64,000 bases of DNA. Origin: Brachyhypopomus gauderio (Eukaryota; Chordata; Actinopteri; Gymnotiformes; Hypopomidae). Shown here piece by piece: positions 34,845 to 47,311 of the stretch. The position numbers and the translations under genes were made by a program. Positions within the stretch are counted from its first letter, which is position 1, and each line of letters starts with the position of its first letter. The stretch is taken from contig NC_135211.1 of assembly GCF_052324685.1 (NCBI RefSeq), forward strand, positions 1,835,105-1,899,104. The letters are read 5' to 3'. The notes beneath the pieces are model-generated. The model did no database searches. It was not told the DNA's origin and saw only the letters and a list, made by a program, of their open reading frames with translations.

Positions 34845-35995
34845 GTTTTATGTAGGACCCCAAAAGCACTTGCTGTCGCCACATGTTGACATGTTGAGCC
34901 GGACCTGAGCTATGTTTGTGGAATTTGTGCAGAGACTAAAGACCTTCACCCTTAAACATTCACTAAACCTGGTGCATGATCTCACATCCCAGAGATTGAG
35001 AATCTGGCAAACTAACAATCGAACTGGTCAGGTAACAGCAGCATTTGAAGTGGGGTCAAAAATGTACCATTAAAGGCACTTGACATCCCCGCTCAGTTTC
35101 GTTGCATAGCCTCTTTATAGTTGTTGAAAAAACATTTTGTAGCGGAAGAAAACATTAATTTACTGGAAGACAATCCAGTGATCGCTCTTAATATCAAAGT
35201 AAAACATGTACTCTGTCCTGATAAAATTTTGACCATGTGCATTTCACCTTGGGATTTAAAGTGTTTCCCGTTAGTCTGAGTACATCAGCTGAAGGCAGCT
35301 TAACTTCTTTTTTGGTTCTTGAAGTCTTTTTTTATTCTCATCCGAAAGGCATATTCTGTTCCAGAAAACATTGGGGATTCCAATGTATCAATGGCCTAGT
35401 TGGGAAAATGATTGCTGAACTCTGTAATGATCCTGATCTCAGCAGTACCAAGTGCCACAAAGGTCCACAAATCAGTTTACTCATGTATTTTATTGCCTAT
35501 GGTTTGGTTTGTAAATGTGTGTTGGTGATATGGATGCATTCATGACACCACATTTTCTGGACAAAATGCGTCTTGGAGCAGAGCTCCTGCAGTGCTTCCA
35601 TCAAATCTGTTTTGAATAGGTTTTGGGTGCATTTTCACATATAATTTCAAAAGCGTCATATCTAAGAGGACATAACCCTGCAACTGAAGGCAAGGGAGCT
35701 ACACTGTGTAAACTGGTGAAAATCATACACATTCCGATGACTGGTGGACAAAAGGATCAAAACTGTGACAGGAAAAGGGTCTACAAACTGACCTTTTGTT
35801 TGAAGACCTGCAGGTCGTGACAAGTGAGTAATTGAAGGAAGGGCAAATTTTAGACAAGCTAGCAGAAAAGTGTGAGTGACCTTGATGTTGCATCCTTTAT
35901 GCATTGGCTCATTTCATCACAAGCCAGCAAACAGGAGGAATGTGCTTGTTGGGTTTTTCTTTTGAGGAAGAACTATGTAAGCACCGAAGCATCTG

Positions 35996-36001
35996 GTCTC
36001 T

Positions 36002-36042
<41 letters not shown>

Positions 36043-36069
36043 ATGGTGGTTCGAGCCCACCCAGGGACG
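35996..36069 (+). tRNA. tRNA-Asn-GTT: tRNA-Asn(GTT), unit 26, consensus
   Basis: Consensus gene; upstream 'tcatcac' change shared with units 31 and 34; 85-bp gap follows. Confidence 0.97.
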
Positions 36070-36154
36070 ATGTATGTTCCTTTCTCTTCTTTTTTAGACG
36101 TATTTTGCGCAGATTAACTAAATTTCAACATTTCTCTCAAACAAATCAGCCTCT

Positions 36155-36227
36155 CGCCCAACGTGGGGCTCGAACCCACGACCCTGAGATTAAGAGTCTC
36201 ATGCTATACCGACTGAGCTAGCCGGGC
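36155..36227 (-). tRNA. tRNA-Lys-CTT: tRNA-Lys(CTT), unit 27, U22 variant
   Basis: D-stem 3' strand reads TAGC instead of GAGC: G22 to T gives a C13-U22 mismatch. Shared with units 32 and 35 and always next to the 'tcatcac' tRNA-Asn flank. Confidence 0.92.
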
Positions 36228-37378
36228 GTTTTATGTAGGACCCCAAAAGCACTTGCTGTCGCCACATGTTGACATGTTGAGCAGGACCTGAGCTATGTTT
36301 GTGGAATTTGTGCAGAGACTAAAGACCTTCACCCTTAAACATTCACTAAACCTGGTGCATGATCTCACATCCCAGAGATTGAGAATCTGGCAAACTAACA
36401 ATCGAACTGGTCAGGTAACAGCAGCATTTGAAGTGGGGTCAAAAATGTACCATTAAAGGCACTTGACATCCCCGCTCAGTTTCGTTGCATAGCCTCTTTA
36501 TAGTTGTTGAAAAAACGTTTTGTAGCGGAAGAAAACATTAATTTACTGGAAGACAATCCAGTGATCGCTCTTAATATCAAAGTAAAACATGTACTCTGTC
36601 CTGATAAAATTTTGACCATGTGCATTTCACCTTGGGATTTAAAGTGTTTCCCGTTAGTCTGAGTACATCAGCTGAAGGCAGCTTAACTTCTTTTTTGGTT
36701 CTTGAAGTCTTTTTTTATTCTCATCCGAAAGGCATATTCTGTTCCAGAAAACATTGGGGATTCCAAAGTATCAATGACCTAGTTGGGAAAATGATTGCTG
36801 AACTCTGTAATGATCCTGATCTCAGCAGTACCAAGTGCCACAAAGGTCCACAAATCAGTTTACTCATGTATTTTATTGCCTATGGTTTGGTTTGTAAATG
36901 TGTGTTGGTGATATGGATGCATTCATGACACCACATTTTCTGGACAAAATGCGTCTTGGAGCAGAGCTCCTGCAGTGCTTCCATCAAATCTGTTTTGAAT
37001 AGGTTTTGGGTGCATTTTCACATATAATTTCAAAAGCGTCATATCTAAGAGGACATAACCCTGCAACTGAAGGCAAGGGAGCTACACTGTGTAAACTGGT
37101 GAAAATCATACACATTCCGATGACTGGTGGACAAAAGGATCAAAACTTTGACAGGAAAAGGGTCTACAAACTGACCTTTTGTTTGAAGACCTGCAGGTCT
37201 TGACAAGTGAGTAATTGAAGGAAGGGCAAATTTTAGACAAGCTAGCAGAAAAGTGTGAGTGACCTTGATGTTGCATCCTTTATGCATTGGCTCATTTCAT
37301 CAAAAGCCAGCAAACAGGAGGAATGTGCTTGTTGGGTTTTTCTTTTGAGGAAGAACTATGTAAGCACAGAAGCATCTG

Positions 37379-37384
37379 GTCTCT

Positions 37385-37425
<41 letters not shown>

Positions 37426-37452
37426 ATGGTGGTTCGAGCCCACCCAGGGAAG
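37379..37452 (+). tRNA. tRNA-Asn-GTT: tRNA-Asn(GTT), unit 27, A72 variant
   Basis: G1-A72 mismatch, 'cagaagc' flank. Confidence 0.93.
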
Positions 37453-37541
37453 ATGTATGTTCCTTTCTCTTCTTTTTTAGACGTATTTTGCGCAAACAGA
37501 TTAACTAAATTTCAACATTTCTCTCAAACAAATCAGCCTCT

Positions 37542-37614
37542 CGCCCAACGTGGGGCTCGAACCCACGACCCTGAGATTAAGAGTCTCATGCTCTACCGAC
37601 TGAGCGAGCCGGAC
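37542..37614 (-). tRNA. tRNA-Lys-CTT: tRNA-Lys(CTT), unit 28, form B
   Basis: U2 and C9; private leader change (plus strand 'acgttattt'). Confidence 0.95.
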
Positions 37615-38765
37615 GTTATTTGTAGGACCCCAAAAGCACTTGCTGTCGCCACATGTTGACATGTTGAGCAGGACCTGAGCTATGTTTGTGGAATTTGTGC
37701 AGAGACTAAAGACCTTCACCCTTAAACATTCACTAAACCTGGTGCATGATCTCACATCCCAGAGATTGAGAATCTGGCAAACTAACAATCGAACTGGTCA
37801 GGTAACAGCAGCATTTGAAGTGGGGTCAAAAATGTACCATTAAAGGCACTTGACATCCCCGCTCAGTTTCGTTGCATAGCCTCTTTATAGTTGTTGAAAA
37901 AACATTTTGTAGCGGAAGAAAACATTAATTTACTGGAAGACAATCCAGTGATCGCTCTTAATATCAAAGTAAAACATGTACTCTGTCCTGATAAAATTTT
38001 GACCATGTGCATTTCACCTTGGGATTTAAAGTGTTTCCCGTTAGTCTGAGTACATCAGCTGAAGGCAGCTTAACTTCTTTTTTGGTTCTTGAAGTCTTTT
38101 TTTATTCTCATCCGAAAGGCATATTCTGTTCCAGAAAACATTGGGGATTCCAATGTATCAATGACCTAGTTGGGAAAATGATTGCTGAACTCTGTAATGA
38201 TCCTGATCTCAGCAGTACCAAGTGCCACAAAGGTCCACAAATCAGTTTACTCATGTATTTTATTGCCTATGGTTTGGTTTGTAAATGTGTGTTGGTGATA
38301 TGGATGCATTCATGACACCACATTTTCTGGACAAAATGCGTCTTGGAGCAGAGCTCCTGCAGTGCTTCCATCAAATCTGTTTTGAATAGGTTTTGGGTGC
38401 ATTTTCACATATAATTTCAAAAGCGTCATATCTAAGAGGACATAACCCTGCAACTGAAGGCAAGGGAGCTACACTGTGTAAACTGGTGAAAATCATACAC
38501 ATTCCGATGACTGGTGGACAAAAGGATCAAAACTGTGACAGGAAAAGGGTCTACAAACTGACCTTTTGTTTGAAGACCTGCAGGTCGTGACAAGTGAGTA
38601 ATTGAAGGAAGGGCAAATTTTAGACAAGCTAGCAGAAAAGTGTGAGTGACCTTGATGTTGCATCCTTTATGCATTGGCTCATTTCATCAAAAGCCAGCAA
38701 ACAGGAGGAATGTGCTTGTTGGGTTTTTCTTTTGAGGAAGAACTATGTAAGCACCGAAGCATCTG

Positions 38766-38839
38766 GTCTCTGTGGCGCAATCGGTTAGCACGTTCGGCTG
38801 TTAACCGAAAGGATGGTGGTTCGAGCCCACCCAGGGACG
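38766..38839 (+). tRNA. tRNA-Asn-GTT: tRNA-Asn(GTT), unit 28, A24 variant
   Basis: C11-A24 D-stem mismatch; 85-bp gap follows. Last A24 copy in the window. Confidence 0.93.
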
Positions 38840-38924
38840 ATGTATGTTCCTTTCTCTTCTTTTTTAGACGTATTTTGCGCAGATTAACTAAATTTCAACA
38901 TTTCTCTCAAACAAATCAGCCTCT

Positions 38925-38997
38925 CGCCCAACGTGGGGCTCGAACCCACGACCCTGAGATTAAGAGTCTCATGCTCTACCGACTGAGCTAGCCGGGC
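38925..38997 (-). tRNA. tRNA-Lys-CTT: tRNA-Lys(CTT), unit 29, standard
   Basis: Standard sequence, type 1 unit opening trimer 29-30-31. Confidence 0.97.
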
Positions 38998-40148
38998 GTT
39001 TTATGTAGGACCCCAAAAGCACTTGCTGTCGCCACATGTTGACATGTTGAGCAGGACCTGAGCTATGTTTGTGGAATTTGTGCAGAGACTAAAGACCTTC
39101 ACCCTTAAACATTCACTAAACCTGGTGCATGATCTCACATCCCAGAGATTGAGAATCTGGCAAACTAACAATCGAACTGGTCAGGTAACAGCAGCATTTG
39201 AAGTGGGGTCAAAAATGTACCATTAAAGGCACTTGACATCCCCGCTCAGTTTCGTTGCATAGCCTCTTTATAGTTGTTGAAAAAACGTTTTGTAGCGGAA
39301 GAAAACATTAATTTACTGGAAGACAATCCAGTGATCGCTCTTAATATCAAAGTAAAACATGTACTCTGTCCTGATAAAATTTTGACCATGTGCATTTCAC
39401 CTTGGGATTTAAAGTGTTTCCCGTTAGTCTGAGTACATCAGCTGAAGGCAGCTTAACTTCTTTTTTGGTTCTTGAAGTCTTTTTTTATTCTCATCCGAAA
39501 GGCATATTCTGTTCCAGAAAACATTGGGGATTCCAATGTATCAATGACCTAGTTGGGAAAATGATTGCTGAACTCTGTAATGATCCTGATCTCAGCAGTA
39601 CCAAGTGCCACAAAGGTCCACAAATCAGTTTACTCATGTATTTTATTGCCTATGGTTTGGTTTGTAAATGTGTGTTGGTGATATGGATGCATTCATGACA
39701 CCACATTTTCTGGACAAAATGCGTCTTGGAGCAGAGCTCCTGCAGTGCTTCCATCAAATCTGTTTTGAATAGGTTTTGGGTGCATTTTCACATATAATTT
39801 CAAAAGCGTCATATCTAAGAGGACATAACCCTGCAACTGAAGGCAAGGGAGCTACACTGTGTAAACTGGTGAAAATCATACACATTCCGATGACTGGTGG
39901 ACAAAAGGATCAAAACTTTGACAGGAAAAGGGTCTACAAACTGACCTTTTGTTTGAAGACCTGCAGGTCGTGACAAGTGAGTAATTGAAGGAAGGGCAAA
40001 TTTTAGACAAGCTAGCAGAAAAGTGTGAGTGACCTTGATGTTGCATCCTTTATGCATTGGCTCATTTCATCAAAAGCCAGCAAACAGGAGGAATGTGCTT
40101 GTTGGGTTTTTCTTTTGAGGAAGAACTATGTAAGCACCGAAGCATCTG

Positions 40149-40154
40149 GTCTCT

Positions 40155-40195
<41 letters not shown>

Positions 40196-40222
40196 ATGGT
40201 GGTTCGAGCCCACCCAGGGACG
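40149..40222 (+). tRNA. tRNA-Asn-GTT: tRNA-Asn(GTT), unit 29, consensus
   Basis: Consensus sequence; 89-bp gap follows. Confidence 0.97.
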
Positions 40223-40311
40223 ATGTATGTTCCTTTCTCTTCTTTTTTAGACGTATTTTGCGCAAACAGATTAACTAAATTTCAACATTTCTCTCAAACA
40301 AATCAGCCTCT

Positions 40312-40384
40312 CGCCCAACGTGGGGCTCGAACGCACGACCCTGAGATTAAGAGTCTCATGCTCTACCGACTGAGCGAGCCGGAC
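40312..40384 (-). tRNA. tRNA-Lys-CTT: tRNA-Lys(CTT), unit 30, form B plus C52
   Basis: U2 and C9 plus G52 to C in the T stem (GTGCG), making a C52-C62 mismatch inside the B box. With altered A and B boxes this is the most promoter-damaged tRNA-Lys of the left zone. Confidence 0.88.
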
Positions 40385-41535
40385 GTTTTTTGTAGGACCC
40401 CAAAAGCACTTGCTGTCGCCACATGTTGACATGTTGAGCAGGACCTGAGCTATGTTTGTGGAATTTGTGCAGAGACTAAAGACCTTCACCCTTAAACATT
40501 CACTAAACCTGGTGCATGATCTCACATCCCAGAGATTGAGAATCTGGCAAACTAACAATCGAACTGGTCAGGTAACAGCAGCATTTGAAGTGGGGTCAAA
40601 AATGTACCATTAAAGGCACTTGACATCCCCGCTCAGTTTCGTTGCATAGCCTCTTTATAGTTGTTGAAAAAACATTTTGTAGCGGAAGAAAACATTAATT
40701 TACTGGAAGACAATCCAGTGATCGCTCTTAATATCAAAGTAAAACATGTACTCTGTCCTGATAAAATTTTGACCATGTGCATTTCACCTTGGGATTTAAA
40801 GTGTTTCCCGTTAGTCTGAGTACATCAGCTGAAGGCAGCTTAACTTCTTTTTTGGTTCTTGAAGTCTTTTTTTATTCTCATCCGAAAGGCATATTCTGTT
40901 CCAGAAAACATTGGGGATTCCAATGTATCAATGACCTAGTTGGGAAAATGATTGCTGAACTCTGTAATGATCCTGATCTCAGCAGTACCAAGTGCCACAA
41001 AGGTCCACAAATCAGTTTACTCATGTATTTTATTGCCTATGGTTTGGTTTGTAAATGTGTGTTGGTGATATGGATGCATTCATGACACCACATTTTCTGG
41101 ACAAAATGCGTCTTGGAGCAGAGCTCCTGCAGTGCTTCCATCAAATCTGTTTTGAATAGGTTTTGGGTGCATTTTCACATATAATTTCAAAAGCGTCATA
41201 TCTAAGAGGACATAACCCTGCAACTGAAGGCAAGGGAGCTACACTGTGTAAACTGGTGAAAATCATACACATTCCGATGACTGGTGGACAAAAGGATCAA
41301 AACTGTGACAGGAAAAGGGTCTACAAACTGACCTTTTGTTTGAAGACCTGCAGGTCGTGACAAGTGAGTAATTGAAGGAAGGGCAAATTTTAGACAAGCT
41401 AGCAGAAAAGTGTGAGTGACCTTGATGTTGCATCCTTTATGCATTGGCTCATTTCATCAAAAGCCAGCAAACAGGAGGAATGTGCTTGTTGGGTTTTTCT
41501 TTTGAGGAAGAACTATGTAAGCACCGAAGCATCTG

Positions 41536-41541
41536 GTCTCT

Positions 41542-41582
<41 letters not shown>

Positions 41583-41609
41583 ATGGTGGTTCGAGCCCAC
41601 CCAGGGACG
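41536..41609 (+). tRNA. tRNA-Asn-GTT: tRNA-Asn(GTT), unit 30, consensus
   Basis: Consensus sequence; 'gacata' gap follows. Confidence 0.97.
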
Positions 41610-41698
41610 ATGTATGTTCCTTTCTCTTCTTTTTTAGACATATTTTGCGCAAACAGATTAACTAAATTTCAACATTTCTCTCAAACAAATCAGCCTCT

Positions 41699-41771
41699 CG
41701 CCCAACGTGGGGCTCGAACCCACGACCCTGAGATTAAGAGTCTCATGCTCTACCGACTGAGCTAGCCGGGC
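41699..41771 (-). tRNA. tRNA-Lys-CTT: tRNA-Lys(CTT), unit 31, standard
   Basis: Standard sequence, type 3 unit. Confidence 0.97.
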
Positions 41772-42922
41772 GTTTTATGTAGGACCCCAAAAGCACTTGC
41801 TGTCGCCACATGTTGACATGTTGAGCAGGACCTGAGCTATGTTTGTGGAATTTGTGCAGAGACTAAAGACCTTCACCCTTAAACATTCACTAAACCTGGT
41901 GCATGATCTCACATCCCAGAGATTGAGAATCTGGCAAACTAACAATCGAACTGGTCAGGTAACAGCAGCATTTGAAGTGGGGTCAAAAATGTACCATTAA
42001 AGGCACTTGACATCCCCGCTCAGTTTCGTTGCATAGCCTCTTTATAGTTGTTGAAAAAACATTTTGTAGCGGAAGAAAACATTAATTTACTGGAAGACAA
42101 TCCAGTGATCGCTCTTAATATCAAAGTAAAACATGTACTCTGTCCTGATAAAATTTTGACCATGTGCATTTCACCTTGGGATTTAAAGTGTTTCCCGTTA
42201 GTCTGAGTACATCAGCTGAAGGCAGCTTAACTTCTTTTTTGGTTCTTGAAGTCTTTTTTTATTCTCATCCGAAAGGCATATTCTGTTCCAGAAAACATTG
42301 GGGATTCCAATGTATCAATGGCCTAGTTGGGAAAATGATTGCTGAACTCTGTAATGATCCTGATCTCAGCAGTACCAAGTGCCACAAAGGTCCACAAATC
42401 AGTTTACTCATGTATTTTATTGCCTATGGTTTGGTTTGTAAATGTGTGTTGGTGATATGGATGCATTCATGACACCACATTTTCTGGACAAAATGCGTCT
42501 TGGAGCAGAGCTCCTGCAGTGCTTCCATCAAATCTGTTTTGAATAGGTTTTGGGTGCATTTTCACATATAATTTCAAAAGCGTCATATCTAAGAGGACAT
42601 AACCCTGCAACTGAAGGCAAGGGAGCTACACTGTGTAAACTGGTGAAAATCATACACATTCCGATGACTGGTGGACAAAAGGATCAAAACTGTGACAGGA
42701 AAAGGGTCTACAAACTGACCTTTTGTTTGAAGACCTGCAGGTCGTGACAAGTGAGTAATTGAAGGAAGGGCAAATTTTAGACAAGCTAGCAGAAAAGTGT
42801 GAGTGACCTTGATGTTGCATCCTTTATGCATTGGCTCATTTCATCACAAGCCAGCAAACAGGAGGAATGTGCTTGTTGGGTTTTTCTTTTGAGGAAGAAC
42901 TATGTAAGCACCGAAGCATCTG

Positions 42923-42928
42923 GTCTCT

Positions 42929-42969
<41 letters not shown>

Positions 42970-42996
42970 ATGGTGGTTCGAGCCCACCCAGGGACG
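42923..42996 (+). tRNA. tRNA-Asn-GTT: tRNA-Asn(GTT), unit 31, consensus
   Basis: Consensus gene with 'tcatcac' upstream change; 85-bp gap follows. The unit mirrors unit 26, 6,927 bp away. Confidence 0.97.
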
Positions 42997-43081
42997 ATGT
43001 ATGTTCCTTTCTCTTCTTTTTTAGACGTATTTTGCGCAGATTAACTAAATTTCAACATTTCTCTCAAACAAATCAGCCTCT

Positions 43082-43154
43082 CGCCCAACGTGGGGCTCGA
43101 ACCCACGACCCTGAGATTAAGAGTCTCATGCTATACCGACTGAGCTAGCCGGGC
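43082..43154 (-). tRNA. tRNA-Lys-CTT: tRNA-Lys(CTT), unit 32, U22 variant
   Basis: C13-U22 D-stem mismatch as in unit 27. Confidence 0.92.
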
Positions 43155-44305
43155 GTTTTATGTAGGACCCCAAAAGCACTTGCTGTCGCCACATGTTGAC
43201 ATGTTGAGCAGGACCTGAGCTATGTTTGTGGAATTTGTGCAGAGACTAAAGACCTTCACCCTTAAACATTCACTAAACCTGGTGCATGATCTCACATCCC
43301 AGAGATTGAGAATCTGGCAAACTAACAATCGAACTGGTCAGGTAACAGCAGCATTTGAAGTGGGGTCAAAAATGTACCATTAAAGGCACTTGACATCCCC
43401 GCTCAGTTTCGTTGCATAGCCTCTTTATAGTTGTTGAAAAAACGTTTTGTAGCGGAAGAAAACATTAATTTACTGGAAGACAATCCAGTGATCGCTCTTA
43501 ATATCAAAGTAAAACATGTACTCTGTCCTGATAAAATTTTGACCATGTGCATTTCACCTTGGGATTTAAAGTGTTTCCCGTTAGTCTGAGTACATCAGCT
43601 GAAGGCAGCTTAACTTCTTTTTTGGTTCTTGAAGTCTTTTTTTATTCTCATCCGAAAGGCATATTCTGTTCCAGAAAACATTGGGGATTCCAATGTATCA
43701 ATGACCTAGTTGGGAAAATGATTGCTGAACTCTGTAATGATCCTGATCTCAGCAGTACCAAGTGCCACAAAGGTCCACAAATCAGTTTACTCATGTATTT
43801 TATTGCCTATGGTTTGGTTTGTAAATGTGTGTTGGTGATATGGATGCATTCATGACACCACATTTTCTGGACAAAATGCGTCTTGGAGCAGAGCTCCTGC
43901 AGTGCTTCCATCAAATCTGTTTTGAATAGGTTTTGGGTGCATTTTCACATATAATTTCAAAAGCGTCATATCTAAGAGGACATAACCCTGCAACTGAAGG
44001 CAAGGGAGCTACACTGTGTAAACTGGTGAAAATCATACACATTCCGATGACTGGTGGACAAAAGGATCAAAACTTTGACAGGAAAAGGGTCTACAAACTG
44101 ACCTTTTGTTTGAAGACCTGCAGGTCTTGACAAGTGAGTAATTGAAGGAAGGGCAAATTTTAGACAAGCTAGCAGAAAAGTGTGAGTGACCTTGATGTTG
44201 CATCCTTTATGCATTGGCTCATTTCATCAAAAGCCAGCAAACAGGAGGAATGTGCTTGTTGGGTTTTTCTTTTGAGGAAGAACTATGTAAGCACAGAAGC
44301 ATCTG

Positions 44306-44311
44306 GTCTCT

Positions 44312-44352
<41 letters not shown>

Positions 44353-44379
44353 ATGGTGGTTCGAGCCCACCCAGGGAAG
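44306..44379 (+). tRNA. tRNA-Asn-GTT: tRNA-Asn(GTT), unit 32, A72 variant
   Basis: G1-A72 mismatch, 'cagaagc' flank. Confidence 0.93.
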
Positions 44380-44468
44380 ATGTATGTTCCTTTCTCTTCT
44401 TTTTTAGACGTATTTTGCGCAAACAGATTAACTAAATTTCAACATTTCTCTCAAACAAATCAGCCTCT

Positions 44469-44541
44469 CGCCCAACGTGGGGCTCGAACCCACGACCCTG
44501 AGATTAAGAGTCTCATGCTCTACCGACTGAGCGAGCCGGAC
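44469..44541 (-). tRNA. tRNA-Lys-CTT: tRNA-Lys(CTT), unit 33, form B
   Basis: U2 and C9 with form-B leader. Confidence 0.95.
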
Positions 44542-45692
44542 GTTTTTTGTAGGACCCCAAAAGCACTTGCTGTCGCCACATGTTGACATGTTGAGCAGGA
44601 CCTGAGCTATGTTTGTGGAATTTGTGCAGAGACTAAAGACCTTCACCCTTAAACATTCACTAAACCTGGTGCATGATCTCACATCCCAGAGATTGAGAAT
44701 CTGGCAAACTAACAATCGAACTGGTCAGGTAACAGCAGCATTTGAAGTGGGGTCAAAAATGTACCATTAAAGGCACTTGACATCCCCGCTCAGTTTCGTT
44801 GCATAGCCTCTTTATAGTTGTTGAAAAAACATTTTGTAGCGGAAGAAAACATTAATTTACTGGAAGACAATCCAGTGATCGCTCTTAATATCAAAGTAAA
44901 ACATGTACTCTGTCCTGATAAAATTTTGACCATGTGCATTTCACCTTGGGATTTAAAGTGTTTCCCGTTAGTCTGAGTACATCAGCTGAAGGCAGCTTAA
45001 CTTCTTTTTTGGTTCTTGAAGTCTTTTTTTATTCTCATCCGAAAGGCATATTCTGTTCCAGAAAACATTGGGGATTCCAATGTATCAATGACCTAGTTGG
45101 GAAAATGATTGCTGAACTCTGTAATGATCCTGATCTCAGCAGTACCAAGTGCCACAAAGGTCCACAAATCAGTTTACTCATGTATTTTATTGCCTATGGT
45201 TTGGTTTGTAAATGTGTGTTGGTGATATGGATGCATTCATGACACCACATTTTCTGGACAAAATGCGTCTTGGAGCAGAGCTCCTGCAGTGCTTCCATCA
45301 AATCTGTTTTGAATAGGTTTTGGGTGCATTTTCACATATAATTTCAAAAGCGTCATATCTAAGAGGACATAACCCTGCAACTGAAGGCAAGGGAGCTACA
45401 CTGTGTAAACTGGTGAAAATCATACACATTCCGATGACTGGTGGACAAAAGGATCAAAACTGTGACAGGAAAAGGGTCTACAAACTGACCTTTTGTTTGA
45501 AGACCTGCAGGTCGTGACAAGTGAGTAATTGAAGGAAGGGCAAATTTTAGACAAGCTAGCAGAAAAGTGTGAGTGACCTTGATGTTGCATCCTTTATGCA
45601 TTGGCTCATTTCATCAAAAGCCAGCAAACAGGAGGAATGTGCTTGTTGGGTTTTTCTTTTGAGGAAGAACTATGTAAGCACCGAAGCATCTG

Positions 45693-45698
45693 GTCTCT

Positions 45699-45739
<41 letters not shown>

Positions 45740-45766
45740 ATGGTGGTTCGAGCCCACCCAGGGACG
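45693..45766 (+). tRNA. tRNA-Asn-GTT: tRNA-Asn(GTT), unit 33, consensus
   Basis: Consensus sequence; last 'gacata' gap of the window follows. Confidence 0.97.
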
Positions 45767-45855
45767 ATGTATGTTCCTTTCTCTTCTTTTTTAGACATAT
45801 TTTGCGCAAACAGATTAACTAAATTTCAACATTTCTCTCAAACAAATCAGCCTCT

Positions 45856-45928
45856 CGCCCAACGTGGGGCTCGAACCCACGACCCTGAGATTAAGAGTCT
45901 CATGCTCTACCGACTGAGCTAGCCGGGC
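45856..45928 (-). tRNA. tRNA-Lys-CTT: tRNA-Lys(CTT), unit 34, standard
   Basis: Standard sequence; type 3 gap but 'cgtt' in mid-spacer, unlike other type 3 units. Confidence 0.97.
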
Positions 45929-47079
45929 GTTTTATGTAGGACCCCAAAAGCACTTGCTGTCGCCACATGTTGACATGTTGAGCAGGACCTGAGCTATGTT
46001 TGTGGAATTTGTGCAGAGACTAAAGACCTTCACCCTTAAACATTCACTAAACCTGGTGCATGATCTCACATCCCAGAGATTGAGAATCTGGCAAACTAAC
46101 AATCGAACTGGTCAGGTAACAGCAGCATTTGAAGTGGGGTCAAAAATGTACCATTAAAGGCACTTGACATCCCCGCTCAGTTTCGTTGCATAGCCTCTTT
46201 ATAGTTGTTGAAAAAACGTTTTGTAGCGGAAGAAAACATTAATTTACTGGAAGACAATCCAGTGATCGCTCTTAATATCAAAGTAAAACATGTACTCTGT
46301 CCTGATAAAATTTTGACCATGTGCATTTCACCTTGGGATTTAAAGTGTTTCCCGTTAGTCTGAGTACATCAGCTGAAGGCAGCTTAACTTCTTTTTTGGT
46401 TCTTGAAGTCTTTTTTTATTCTCATCCGAAAGGCATATTCTGTTCCAGAAAACATTGGGGATTCCAATGTATCAATGACCTAGTTGGGAAAATGATTGCT
46501 GAACTCTGTAATGATCCTGATCTCAGCAGTACCAAGTGCCACAAAGGTCCACAAATCAGTTTACTCATGTATTTTATTGCCTATGGTTTGGTTTGTAAAT
46601 GTGTGTTGGTGATATGGATGCATTCATGACACCACATTTTCTGGACAAAATGCGTCTTGGAGCAGAGCTCCTGCAGTGCTTCCATCAAATCTGTTTTGAA
46701 TAGGTTTTGGGTGCATTTTCACATATAATTTCAAAAGCGTCATATCTAAGAGGACATAACCCTGCAACTGAAGGCAAGGGAGCTACACTGTGTAAACTGG
46801 TGAAAATCATACACATTCCGATGACTGGTGGACAAAAGGATCAAAACTGTGACAGGAAAAGGGTCTACAAACTGACCTTTTGTTTGAAGACCTGCAGGTC
46901 GTGACAAGTGAGTAATTGAAGGAAGGGCAAATTTTAGACAAGCTAGCAGAAAAGTGTGAGTGACCTTGATGTTGCATCCTTTATGCATTGGCTCATTTCA
47001 TCACAAGCCAGCAAACAGGAGGAATGTGCTTGTTGGGTTTTTCTTTTGAGGAAGAACTATGTAAGCACCGAAGCATCTG

Positions 47080-47085
47080 GTCTCT

Positions 47086-47126
<41 letters not shown>

Positions 47127-47153
47127 ATGGTGGTTCGAGCCCACCCAGGGACG
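47080..47153 (+). tRNA. tRNA-Asn-GTT: tRNA-Asn(GTT), unit 34, consensus
   Basis: Consensus gene with 'tcatcac' upstream change; last 85-bp gap follows. Confidence 0.97.
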
Positions 47154-47238
47154 ATGTATGTTCCTTTCTCTTCTTTTTTAGACGTATTTTGCGCAGATTA
47201 ACTAAATTTCAACATTTCTCTCAAACAAATCAGCCTCT

Positions 47239-47311
47239 CGCCCAACGTGGGGCTCGAACCCACGACCCTGAGATTAAGAGTCTCATGCTATACCGACTGA
47301 GCTAGCCGGGC
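47239..47311 (-). tRNA. tRNA-Lys-CTT: tRNA-Lys(CTT), unit 35, U22 variant
   Basis: C13-U22 D-stem mismatch as in units 27 and 32. Confidence 0.92.
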
